From positions 1 through 58,534 of the forward strand of contig DATIBR010000089.1 of the NCBI GenBank assembly GCA_035457425.1: a stretch of DNA of 58,534 bases, written 5' to 3'. Source of the stretch: Terriglobales bacterium. Its GTDB lineage: Bacteria > Acidobacteriota > Terriglobia > Terriglobales > Acidobacteriaceae. The position numbers were made by a program, and so were the translations under genes. Under the pieces are notes generated by a model that was not told the origin of the DNA, made no database searches, and saw nothing but the letters and a program-made list of their open reading frames with translations. This document shows, in pieces, positions 15,615 through 23,183 of the stretch. Every line of letters begins with the position of its first letter. Positions within the stretch are counted from its first letter, which is position 1.

Positions 15615-16337
15615 GTGCGCACCCTTCGCATAGCCGCTTTCGCGCTTTTCGCCTTCGCCGCCTTCTCCCAGGATCAGCCCGCGCAGCCGCCGGCAGCGTC
15701 CGGCCAGAAAGAACCGCAGATGCAGGTGACCTTCCTGAACGTCTGCACGCCCGACGAGGGCGAGACCAAGGAGCTGACCAGCGCCCTCGGCAGGATCCCG
15801 CTCGCGCCTCTTTTTTCCAGTGATTTCGAGGTCGCCCGCGGCCGCTCCAGCGCCACCGGCGGCGAGATCGCCGCCCGCCTCACCGGCGGCAACGTCCCGC
15901 CCGCCACCTGGGTCCGCTTGCGCCGCGAGTTCGCTTCCGGCTACTTCGCCAACGTGCAGTACACCATGACGCGCGACGAGAGCGGCCTGTTCGAGGTCCT
16001 GGTCTTCCGCGTCCGCGATCCCAAAGAGCTCATGCAGGTCACGCTCACCGACAGCGCCTCTGCCACCGATCCCGCCACCATGCTGGCCGCCGACACCCCG
16101 CCTTCGCGCCTGCGCCTCGAGCGCTACGCCAAGTCTTCGGTCGGGCTCTCGCGCTGCCCGGCCGTCGACCAGAAGCAGTACGAGCCGCTGTTCCGCAGCG
16201 CCGCCCGCGTGATGGCTGCCTATCGCGATTCGCTCGGCGCGCGCCGCACCGTCCCCGCCGAGTTCACCCGCATCGCGCCGGCGAAGGCGAAGTCCGCGGC
16301 CCCCAAGCCCGCCGCCGCCAAGTCACAGAAACCGTGA
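15615..16337 (+). CDS. Secreted hypothetical protein
   Basis: 240 residues with a signal peptide (MRTLRIAAFALFAFAAFSQ) and probable cleavage near residue 19-20. A proline-rich linker, a globular body with two cysteines (LNVCTPDEGE and LSRCPAVD), and an alanine/lysine/proline-rich C-terminal tail (AKAKSAAPKPAAAK) follow. No known domain recognised. GTG is the start, 6 nt after TAGAAT. The two well-separated cysteines could form a disulfide in the periplasm. Confidence 0.75.
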   Translation: MRTLRIAAFALFAFAAFSQDQPAQPPAASGQKEPQMQVTFLNVCTPDEGETKELTSALGRIPLAPLFSSDFEVARGRSSATGGEIAARLTGGNVPPATWVRLRREFASGYFANVQYTMTRDESGLFEVLVFRVRDPKELMQVTLTDSASATDPATMLAADTPPSRLRLERYAKSSVGLSRCPAVDQKQYEPLFRSAARVMAAYRDSLGARRTVPAEFTRIAPAKAKSAAPKPAAAKSQKP

Positions 16338-16446
16338 CGGCAGCCGCCTCTCCGTTTACACTGCATCGTTCCATCCGCGCTCGCATCCATTAAGGACGCG
16401 AACGCCTTAGCCCACAAACCCAAGGCCACTAGCAGACAGCGCCCTT

Positions 16447-17382
16447 ATGGAGAACTCCGTCCGCAATACCGTCATCCTCGGGTCGGGATGTTCCGGCCTG
16501 ACCGCCGCCATCTACGCCGCCCGCGCCAACCTGAAGCCCCTCGTCCTCGAAGGCCACGAGCCCGGCGGCCAGCTCTCGCTCACCACCCTGGTCGAGAACT
16601 TCCCGGGCTTCCCGGAAGGCATCCAGGGCCCGGAGCTGATCGAGAACATGCGCAAGCAGGCCAGGCGCTTCGGCGCCGAGGTCGAGACCGGTCACCTCGC
16701 CAAGGCTGACCTCAGCCAGCGGCCCTTCCTGCTCACCGTCGGGCAGAAGCAGATCCGGACGCATACGCTCATCATCTCCAGCGGCGCCTCGGCGCGCTGG
16801 CTCGGCCTGCCCAGCGAGCAGGCCCTCATCGGACACGGCGTCTCCTCCTGCGCCACCTGCGCCGGCTTCTTCTTCAGCGGCAAGGAGATCACCGTCATCG
16901 GCGGCGGCGACTCCGCCATGGAGGAAGCCCTCTTCCTCACCCGCTTTGCCACCAAGGTCACCCTCATCCACCGCCGCAGCGAGTTCCGCGCCTCCAAGAT
17001 CATGCTGGAGCGCGCCCGCGCCCACGAGAAGATCCAGTTCCTCACCGATACCGTCGTCGATGATGTCTACGACGTCAGCCAGAAGGAAGTCACGGGCCTC
17101 AAGCTCCGCAACGTCAAGACAGGGAAGGTCTGGGACTTTCCCACCAGCGCCATGTTCCTCGGCATCGGCCACATCCCCAACGCCAAGATGTTCGCCGGCC
17201 AGCTCGACATGGATCAGGATGGCTACCTCAAGACCACCGACTACGTCTTCACCAAGGTCCCCGGCGTCTTCGCCTCGGGCGACGTCATGGACCGCCGCTA
17301 CCGCCAGGCCATCACCGCCGCCGGAACCGGCTGCATGGCCGCCCTCGAAGTCGAGAAATTCCTCGAAGAGCACGGCAAGTAA
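16447..17382 (+). CDS. trxB: Thioredoxin reductase
   Basis: 311 residues, the usual length for bacterial TrxB. FAD-binding GSGCSGLTAAIYAA at the N-terminus, redox-active CATC in SSCATCAGFFF, NADPH-binding GGGDSAMEEAL and the C-terminal FAD motif GVFASGDVMD are in the expected order. It transfers electrons from NADPH to thioredoxin in the cytosol. The first FAD motif has CS where most enzymes have PA. A PadR regulator follows but has its own promoter. Confidence 0.92.
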   Translation: MENSVRNTVILGSGCSGLTAAIYAARANLKPLVLEGHEPGGQLSLTTLVENFPGFPEGIQGPELIENMRKQARRFGAEVETGHLAKADLSQRPFLLTVGQKQIRTHTLIISSGASARWLGLPSEQALIGHGVSSCATCAGFFFSGKEITVIGGGDSAMEEALFLTRFATKVTLIHRRSEFRASKIMLERARAHEKIQFLTDTVVDDVYDVSQKEVTGLKLRNVKTGKVWDFPTSAMFLGIGHIPNAKMFAGQLDMDQDGYLKTTDYVFTKVPGVFASGDVMDRRYRQAITAAGTGCMAALEVEKFLEEHGK

Positions 17383-17447
17383 GAGGCCAAGGCAAGAGGC
17401 GATAAGCTTCTCCGCACCAACGAGTTAACGCGAGATCCGATTTATAT

Positions 17448-17476
17448 TTGACAAATATCTAGCAGAGATATATCTA
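17448..17476 (+). promoter_or_regulatory. padR promoter with inverted repeat
   Basis: TTGACA (17448-17453) and TATCTA (17471-17476) are spaced by 17 nt in an unusually AT-rich stretch. The perfect inverted repeat ATATCT-N5-AGATAT (17455-17471) fills the spacer and is a likely autoregulatory PadR operator. The -10 ends 5 nt before GTG 17482 and 8 nt before ATG 17485, so the message is probably leaderless. Confidence 0.6.
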
Positions 17477-17484
17477 TTAGAGTG

Positions 17485-18057
17485 ATGGCGTATCGTCCCT
17501 CTAGTCATTACGCAGTCCTCGGCATGCTGACGCTGCGGCCGATGTCGGGCTACGACATCCGCGCCACCATCGCCGAGAGCATCGCGTACTTCTGGACCGA
17601 GAGCTACGGCCAGATCTATCCGACGCTGAAGCGGCTCGCGCGCGAGGGCCTGGTCACGAAGCGCGGCGAGCGCGGCCTGAGCCGCACGCGCCACGTGTAT
17701 TCCATCACCGAACAAGGTCGCGCGGTGCTGGCGGAGTGGTTGCGCCGGCCCGCGGAGCCGCGCGTGCCGCGTAACGAACTGCTGTTCAAGTTGTTCTTCG
17801 CGCGGCAGGTCTCGGCCGCCGAAGCCATCCGGCAGGTGGAGATGTTCCGCGACGCCGAGATGCAGGCGCGCGATCGCTTCGCCGCGCTTGACCGCGAGCT
17901 GATGGCGCAGTACGCGCAGGTCCCCGACTTGCCGTACTGGCTGATCACGCTGCGCTACGGCCAGCTCGAGGCCGAGGCGCACCTGCGCTGGGCCGGCGAA
18001 GCGCTCGAGATCCTCAACGAACTGCAAGCCGTCGCGCCGACCAAGACGGGCGACTGA
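17485..18057 (+). CDS. PadR-family transcriptional regulator
   Basis: 190 residues. The N-terminal winged helix has the PadR hallmarks: YAVLGMLTLRPMSGYDI, then IYPTLKRLAREGLV and RHVYSITEQGRAVL. A C-terminal alpha-helical dimerisation domain (PadR C type) follows. PadR proteins sense small phenolic or drug-like molecules and repress neighbouring genes. GTG 17482 is the alternative start. The inverted repeat in its promoter suggests autoregulation. The remains of a membrane gene lie 9 nt downstream, the expected regulated partner. Confidence 0.87.
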   Translation: MAYRPSSHYAVLGMLTLRPMSGYDIRATIAESIAYFWTESYGQIYPTLKRLAREGLVTKRGERGLSRTRHVYSITEQGRAVLAEWLRRPAEPRVPRNELLFKLFFARQVSAAEAIRQVEMFRDAEMQARDRFAALDRELMAQYAQVPDLPYWLITLRYGQLEAEAHLRWAGEALEILNELQAVAPTKTGD

Positions 18058-18066
18058 GGGAGAGTC

Positions 18067-18269
18067 ATGGAACAGGTGATCCGCGGAGCGCTCTGGAGCC
18101 ACATCGCGTGCGGCTTCACGCATGCTTCTGCGCTCCGGTCGCGCTCGCATCCGCCAAGGGCGGCGCGACGCATCGCCGCTTCGGCAAGTATTATTTCTGG
18201 CTGATGGCGGGGATGGCCGCCACCGGCAGCAAGCGGTTCAACCCGCGAAAGGACGCCGCGAGGGCCTGA
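18067..18269 (+). pseudogene. Frameshifted, truncated membrane protein gene
   Basis: An ATG at 18067 with a good ribosome site (GGGAGAG) opens MEQVIRGALWSHIACGF and then runs out of sensible sequence. From about 18120 another frame continues plausibly as CAPVALASAKGG, then ATHRRFGKYYFWLMAGM, and stops at TGA 18267. KGG..HRR.G..YFW resembles the second transmembrane region of a common small bacterial membrane protein family (DUF2306-like). One frameshift plus loss of the C-terminal half is the simplest explanation. A sequencing or assembly error could mimic the frameshift but not the truncation. Confidence 0.5.
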
Positions 18270-18270
18270 C

Positions 18271-19008
18271 ATGCTCTGGCTCATTTTCTTCACGTATGCG
18301 ATCGCGCTGACGCTGGCGCTGGCAGTCCGCGGCGCGCGCGTGGGCGCCTCGGCCGGAGCGGCAACGCCGGCGAGCGTGCGCCGCGTGCTCATTGTCGGCG
18401 CGACCGGCGGGACGGGACGCGAGCTGGTGGCGCAGGCGCTCGAGCGCGGCTACGAAGTCACCGCGCTGGCGCGGAATCCCGCGGCGCTCGCGGTCGAGCA
18501 TCCGCGGCTGACCGTTCTGCGCGGCGACGTGCTCGACCCGGCGTCGCTCGAGGCCGCGGTGCGCGGGCAGGACGCAGTGCTTTCCGCGCTCGGGCACAAG
18601 CAGTTCTGGCGGCCGACGCGCATCCAGTCGCTGGGCACCGCGAACCTGCTGGCCGCGATGGCGAAACACGGCGTGCAGCGCTTCCTCTGCGAGACCACGC
18701 TGGGCCTCGGCGACGCGGCCGGACGCGGCGGCCTGCAGTTCACTTTCTTCCTCGCGCCGGTCATCCTGCCGTTCTACCTCTGGGACAAGGCGCGGCAAGA
18801 GCGCATCGTCGCGGCGAGCACGGCCGACTGGACGCTCATTCGTCCGGGCATGCTGACGAACGGGAAGCGGCGCGGCCGCTACCGCCACGGAAGCGTCGGG
18901 AACTACGTCTGGGGCGGGTGGATCGCGCGCGCCGACGTCGCCGACTTCATGCTCCAGCAGCTCGAGAGCGGCGAGTACCTGCGGCGCGCGCCCGGGCTCT
19001 GCTACTGA
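18271..19008 (+). CDS. NAD(P)-binding atypical SDR with N-terminal membrane helix
   Basis: 245 residues. A hydrophobic helix (LWLIFFTYAIALTLALAV) precedes a Rossmann domain with GATGGTGRELVAQAL, typical of the NmrA/biliverdin-reductase-B-like atypical short-chain dehydrogenases. GDVLDPASLEAAV and IRPGMLTNG are also family features. Most relatives have no membrane anchor. The helix might be a remnant of the decayed gene just upstream joined to the dehydrogenase. Substrate unknown. The stop abuts the stop of the convergent gene, with no terminator between. Confidence 0.75.
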   Translation: MLWLIFFTYAIALTLALAVRGARVGASAGAATPASVRRVLIVGATGGTGRELVAQALERGYEVTALARNPAALAVEHPRLTVLRGDVLDPASLEAAVRGQDAVLSALGHKQFWRPTRIQSLGTANLLAAMAKHGVQRFLCETTLGLGDAAGRGGLQFTFFLAPVILPFYLWDKARQERIVAASTADWTLIRPGMLTNGKRRGRYRHGSVGNYVWGGWIARADVADFMLQQLESGEYLRRAPGLCY

Positions 19009-19785
19009 TCACTTGATGGAATCGCGCAGATCGTACATCGCCTTGTCCACGGGCTCGAGCACGTGGTGTCCGGAGCGCGGATACTCGAGCTCGAGCAGCG
19101 CGAAGATGGTCACCGCGACGACGACCGGATAGATGACGAGGTGCAGCCAGCTGCGGGTGCCGCGCTTGGCCATGGCGTAACCGGCGAGCAGCGCGCTGAG
19201 CAGCGCCACACTGATGAGCAGCGCGAAGACGAAGGGCGGGATGTGGGTGTGGAGGGCGAACTTGCGTTCGGTCGTCACGCTGTCCATGTCGGAGATGGCG
19301 GGCAGCAGCAGCAGTTCGGCCTCGCGGTCGGAGCTGGCGCGGGCGCCCGCGACCGCTTTCTCCCAGATCTGGTCCTCGATCTTTTCGGCCTGGTCCATGC
19401 CGGCCTCGGCGGCGCGGTCGTCGGGGAACTTCTGGTAGGCGGCGAGGCGCGCGTCGAGGTAGACGCGGAAGAGCGAGCGCATGGCGGGCTGGTCGGCCGG
19501 GGGCAGCAGGTCGATGCGCTGATAGGCCGTGCTGATCGAGTTGGCCTCGGTGACGATGAGCTGGCGGCGCTGGTCGAGGCGGGTCATGGCGTCGGAGAGC
19601 GAGAAGGCCAGCAGCAGGCCGAGGAGCGCGAAGACCGCGGCCTCGATGACGCCGACGCCTTCGTGGCTGGTCTCGGGATGCTGGCGGCGCTGGCGGTCGC
19701 CGACGCGGTATCCCAGGTCGAGCAGCAGCATCAGGCCTGCGAACAGGCCGATCGAAACCGCCAGGCTCAGGCTTTCGTCGCTCAA
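19009..19785 (-). CDS. DUF4239-like (bestrophin-like) membrane protein
   Basis: 258 residues with four hydrophobic helices: near 8-25, about 46-66, about 182-202 and about 212-232. Between the second and third is a long soluble region with RLDQRRQLIVTEANSISTAYQRI, the conserved core of DUF4239 proteins, which are distantly bestrophin-like. Function unproven, possibly an anion channel. The start is TTG at 19785, supported by GGAG 8 nt upstream. No ATG fits. It ends tail-to-tail against the dehydrogenase gene with no gap. Confidence 0.72.
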   Translation of the reverse strand: MSDESLSLAVSIGLFAGLMLLLDLGYRVGDRQRRQHPETSHEGVGVIEAAVFALLGLLLAFSLSDAMTRLDQRRQLIVTEANSISTAYQRIDLLPPADQPAMRSLFRVYLDARLAAYQKFPDDRAAEAGMDQAEKIEDQIWEKAVAGARASSDREAELLLLPAISDMDSVTTERKFALHTHIPPFVFALLISVALLSALLAGYAMAKRGTRSWLHLVIYPVVVAVTIFALLELEYPRSGHHVLEPVDKAMYDLRDSIK

Positions 19786-19838
19786 TCAAATCTCCAGGGA
19801 AGCGGGGTAGTGTATCGCGCCACGGTCGCGGAGCGAAG

Positions 19839-20396
19839 TCAGGATTCAGGCTCCGGTGCAGCTTCGGCCGTCTCGGACTCGAGCGTGCTGAGGAGTTCGT
19901 CGTCGACCTCCCAGTGGCGGAGGATGGTGACGGCGGTGCGGGTGGCGAAGCCGGCGCGAGCGAGCGCGCGGAAGATGCGCGCGGCCTGTTTCTGGTCGGC
20001 GGGCTTCTTGAGGCGCTTGCGGCGGAGGAAGTCGCGCGCCAGCTTCTCCTCGTTGGTGCCTTCGTAGGCGGCGGCGACGGATCTCTCGATGACGTCGCCG
20101 TGGACGCCCTTGGCCTTGAGCTCGGTGACGACGCGCCTGCGGCCGAACTTCTCGTTGTCCTTGCGGTAGCTGGAGTAGGCGGCGGCGTACTGCGAGTCGT
20201 TGAGGTACTTCTGGTCCTTGAGGCGCAGGACGACGCGCTCGATGAGGTCGTTGCCGTCCTCCTGCTTCGCGACGCGCTGGCGCATCAGGCGCTTGAGCTC
20301 GGCGACGGTGCGCATCTTCCGGCCGAGCGCGCCGATGGCGTACTCGTAGAGCGCGGGTTCGTCATAGGTCTTCGAAGAGCGGCGGCGGAAGGCCAT
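19839..20396 (-). CDS. recX: RecX regulatory protein
   Basis: 185 residues made of three-helix RecX repeats: ALYEYAIGALGRKMRTVAEL, LKDQKYLNDSQYAAAYSSYR and a third repeat with KKPADQKQAARIFRALARAGF. RecX binds RecA filaments and limits recombination and SOS activity. recA is not adjacent. The ATG is 6 nt after a minus-strand TAGAAT (20408-20403), so the mRNA is probably leaderless. Confidence 0.9.
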   Translation of the reverse strand: MAFRRRSSKTYDEPALYEYAIGALGRKMRTVAELKRLMRQRVAKQEDGNDLIERVVLRLKDQKYLNDSQYAAAYSSYRKDNEKFGRRRVVTELKAKGVHGDVIERSVAAAYEGTNEEKLARDFLRRKRLKKPADQKQAARIFRALARAGFATRTAVTILRHWEVDDELLSTLESETAEAAPEPES

Positions 20397-20402
20397 GGCG
20401 GC

Positions 20403-20408
20403 ATTCTA
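20403..20408 (-). promoter_or_regulatory. Leaderless-type -10 element of recX
   Basis: ATTCTA on the plus strand reads TAGAAT on the minus strand. It is separated from the recX ATG (20396) by exactly 6 nt (GCCGCC), identical in layout and spacer to the element before the gas vesicle ATPase gene. Confidence 0.55.
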
Positions 20409-20427
20409 CTGCCGCCGGAGAAGGTCA

Positions 20428-20655
20428 AATGAAAACAGGAGGACGCCGAGGACGCGGAGGAATTCTTTTTTGTCTTTATTCAGAGCAGGAGGCAGATCGA
20501 TGCCTCACGGAAGAGAGGATACCGAGAGGGCTGGGTGAACGAAAGAGGGATACCGAGAGGGAAGACTCGCAGGAGCCACGCCGGTGCCTGGGTGAAAGAG
20601 GAAGGGGACGCGAGGTCAAGAAAACCAAACCTCTGCGTCCCCTGCGTCCTCCTGT
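20428..20655. repeat. Inverted GGACGC/GAGG repeat region between recX and pilT
   Basis: The left edge (20428-20460) and right edge (20632-20655) are imperfect inverted repeats built from GGACGC and GAGG units. The left edge shares 20 identical bases (20428-20447) with another element at 43181-43200. Inside are two near-copies of a block containing ATACCGAGAGGG. No coding potential was found in the 250 nt. Confidence 0.6.
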
Positions 20656-20657
20656 GT

Positions 20658-21779
20658 CTATTTCCCGAAGCCGGCGGACTCCATCTGCTCGCGGGCGGAG
20701 TCGGCGGTGGAGCCGATGCCCTGGACGCGCAGCTTGAAGTCGTCGGGGTTCGAGGCGTTCTCGAGCGCGGTGTCGTAGTCGATGAGGTTCTGGGTGTAGA
20801 GGTCGTAGAGCGACTGGTCGAAGGTCTGCATGCCGTACTGCGAGACGCCGGCGGCGAGCGCTTCCTTGATGGAGCGCGTCTTCTCGGGCGTGATGATGCA
20901 CTCGCGGATGTAGGCGGTGGAGATGAGCACTTCGATGGCAGGCACGCGGCCCTGGCCGTCGGCACGCTTGACGAGGCGCTGCGAGATGACGGCGCGCAGC
21001 ACGGCGGCCATCTGCATGCGGACCTGCTTCTGCTCGGGCGGCGGGAAGACGGAGATGATGCGGTTGATGGTCTCGACCGCGTCGAGGGTGTGCAGGGTGG
21101 AAAAGACCAGGTGGCCGGTCTCGGCGGCGTGGAGCGCGGTCGAGATGGTCTCGAGGTCGCGCATTTCGCCGACCAGGATGATGTCGGGATCCTGGCGGAG
21201 CGAGGCGCGGAGCGCGGAGCCGAACGAGGGCGTGTCGACCTCGACCTCGCGCTGGTTGACGAAGCCTTTCTTGTCGCGGTGGAGGAACTCGATCGGGTCC
21301 TCGATGGTGATGATGTGCTCGGGCCGGCTCGAGTTGATGCGGTCGAGCATGGCGGCCAGCGTGGTGGATTTGCCGGAGCCGGTCACGCCGGTGACCAGCA
21401 CCATGCCGCGCGCTTCCTCGCAGATCTTCTCGATGATCTTCGGCATGTACAGCTCTTCGAGCGGCTTGATCTTGGTGGGGATGACGCGGAGGACGAGTCC
21501 GACGTTGCCGCGCTGCTGGAAGACGTTGACACGGAAGCGGCCCAGGCCGGCGACGCCGTAGGCCATGTCGAGCTCGGCGGTCTCCTTGAACTTCTGCTTC
21601 TGCCGGTTGCTCATCATGCTGAAGGCCATGTTGAGCATGTCTTCGGCGGAGATGCGGGGCTGGTCCGTGAGCGGGACGAGCTCGCCGTCCAGCCGGATGT
21701 GGGGGAAGTTGCCGACCTTGAGGTGCAAGTCGGAAGCCTTCCGCTCCATCGCGATCTTCAAAAGGTCATCAATGTGCAT
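20658..21779 (-). CDS. pilT: Type IV pilus retraction ATPase PilT
   Basis: 373 residues. The N-terminal PAS-like domain (MHIDDLLKIAMERKASDLHL) is followed by a RecA-like core with Walker A GVTGSGKSTT, the aspartate box ITIEDPIEF, Walker B ILVGEMRDLETI and the His box HLVFSTLHT. AIRNLIRE-type retraction motifs are replaced by ECIITPEKTRSIKEAL near the C-terminus. It hydrolyses ATP to depolymerise pili for twitching. No other pil gene is nearby. Confidence 0.92.
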   Translation of the reverse strand: MHIDDLLKIAMERKASDLHLKVGNFPHIRLDGELVPLTDQPRISAEDMLNMAFSMMSNRQKQKFKETAELDMAYGVAGLGRFRVNVFQQRGNVGLVLRVIPTKIKPLEELYMPKIIEKICEEARGMVLVTGVTGSGKSTTLAAMLDRINSSRPEHIITIEDPIEFLHRDKKGFVNQREVEVDTPSFGSALRASLRQDPDIILVGEMRDLETISTALHAAETGHLVFSTLHTLDAVETINRIISVFPPPEQKQVRMQMAAVLRAVISQRLVKRADGQGRVPAIEVLISTAYIRECIITPEKTRSIKEALAAGVSQYGMQTFDQSLYDLYTQNLIDYDTALENASNPDDFKLRVQGIGSTADSAREQMESAGFGK

Positions 21780-21972
21780 GGTCGAGTCCGTCGGGAAGCT
21801 GCTTCGAGTGCGGTGAAAGTATCACTTTACCGGGCAATACGCAATCAGAGAGGAACCTGAAAGGGCGCTTTTTCGGCGGCGGAACTCGCTCAGGGCAAAG
21901 GATTTTCCGGATGCCAACCCGAACTGCTGCTGGATGGTTCCAAGCTGTAGCGCGGGTCTTGCGGCGGCGACC

Positions 21973-21989
21973 GCCGGCGAGACGCCGGC
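21973..21989. repeat. GCCGGC-GAGAC-GCCGGC palindrome
   Basis: A 6-bp-armed hairpin that recurs base for base at 41113-41129, and in variant form at about 23150 and inside aspS at 57483-57541. It lies 33 nt before the TTG start of the zinc-ribbon protein, in a 243-nt gap with no other recognisable feature. Confidence 0.5.
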
Positions 21990-22022
21990 GCCACATCGGC
22001 GCCCTTCGATTGGAGGAATCCT

Positions 22023-23015
22023 TTGTATTGTCCTGAATGTGCACATCGAAATCCCGATGAGAACCGCTTCTGCGGGATGTGCGGCGAACGGCTGCCGGAA
22101 CGCGGCCGTCGCTCCGCCGCCCGGAGCGAGTTGAAGCGGGAAGAGTTCGGCCACGCCCCCGTCCAGGAAGGACCGGCGCGTCCGGAGGCGAACCTGGTGC
22201 CGCCGGTGCGGCGTCTGCCGGACGACGCGGCGCGCTACGAGGAGCGCAGCGAGCGGCGCGGGACCTATCACGCGAGCGAGCCGGCGCCGTCGTTCCTGGG
22301 GCTGGGGAGCGCGGAGTACGAAAAGCCGGAGCGCGAGATCAGCTGGCGCTTCTGGGCGCTGATGCTCCTGCTGCTGGGCGTGGTGGCGCTGTTCGGCATG
22401 CAATGGAGAGCCGGCAGGCTGCGCGCCAGCCAGCCGGAGCCGGCGAAGCCGGCGGCCACGCAGCCGGCCGAAGAGCCCGCGGTCCGCAACGAGCCCGCCG
22501 CGCCCGAGGAGACGCAGGCGCAGCCGGCGTCGGGCGCCGAGAGCGACAAGACGGCCAAGCCGGCGACCGAAGCGCCGAAATCGGAGGAAGTGAAGCCGAA
22601 AGGGAAGAGCGACGCGGCGGCGCAGCCGGAGGAACCGAGATCAGAGAGCGATTCGGCGGAGCCGGAGCAGCCGAAGTCAGAAGAGCAGAAGCCCGAGACT
22701 CGCGCGGCGGCGCGCGAGTTCTCGGACGCGGTGGTGAAGCAGGCCGACAGCTTCATCGCCGCGGGGCAGTGCAACGAGGCGCTGCGCGCCCTGCGCGGCG
22801 CGGGCGAGAATCCCAAGGCCATGACGAAGATGGGCGCGATGTACCTGACCGGCACGTGCGTCGAGCCGGACCGCGTGACCGCCTACGCCTGGTTCTCGCA
22901 GGCGTTCGCCGCCGACCCGCACAATCTCCGCCTGGAAAGCACGCGCCGCTCCGTCTGGTCGCAGATGAGCGACGAAGAGCGCGCGAAGGTCGAAGCGGGC
23001 GTCAAAGCCCGCTAG
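22023..23015 (+). CDS. Zinc-ribbon, membrane-anchored Sel1-like repeat protein
   Basis: 330 residues. The start is TTG, fixed by GGAGG 6 nt upstream and by the immediate zinc ribbon CPEC...CGMC (Cys3, 6, 17, 20). A disordered charged region, one membrane helix (FWALMLLLLGVVALFGM, about 110-126), a long Ala/Glu/Pro/Lys-rich linker and a C-terminal Sel1/TPR-like pair (GAMYLTGTCVEPDRVTAYAW) follow. The ribbon should be cytoplasmic and the Sel1 part periplasmic. Such proteins probably act as scaffolds. No specific role can be given. Confidence 0.78.
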   Translation: MYCPECAHRNPDENRFCGMCGERLPERGRRSAARSELKREEFGHAPVQEGPARPEANLVPPVRRLPDDAARYEERSERRGTYHASEPAPSFLGLGSAEYEKPEREISWRFWALMLLLLGVVALFGMQWRAGRLRASQPEPAKPAATQPAEEPAVRNEPAAPEETQAQPASGAESDKTAKPATEAPKSEEVKPKGKSDAAAQPEEPRSESDSAEPEQPKSEEQKPETRAAAREFSDAVVKQADSFIAAGQCNEALRALRGAGENPKAMTKMGAMYLTGTCVEPDRVTAYAWFSQAFAADPHNLRLESTRRSVWSQMSDEERAKVEAGVKAR

Positions 23016-23040
23016 CAAGCCAAGGTCAAAGAATCTGTGT

Positions 23041-23165
23041 CGTCGGCTGAAGCCGACTCGGCATCGGGGTGTGCGCGGGTATCCCAGCACTTACGTGCTG
23101 GGCTAAACGAATGGCGTCCCGCTGCGCGGGACTGGAGCGTTTCGCCGCGCCGGCGAGTCACCGGC
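23041..23165. repeat. Cluster of GC-rich palindromes
   Basis: Several consecutive hairpins lie here: CGGCTGAAGCCG, CCCAGCAC-TTAC-GTGCTGGG (23083-23102), GTCCCGCTGCGCGGGAC (about 23116) and GCCGGCGAGTCACCGGC (about 23150). The second closely resembles the pair at 50863-50938. It fills the space between convergent genes and may end transcription, though no T-run is present. Confidence 0.55.
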
Positions 23166-23183
23166 GCCTGCCCACGCGGTGGC

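Noticed and set aside
20509-20580. Short coding sequences in the recX-pilT gap
   Set aside because: The open frames here are repeats read through. They lack ribosome sites and contain the duplicated ATACCGAGAGGG blocks.
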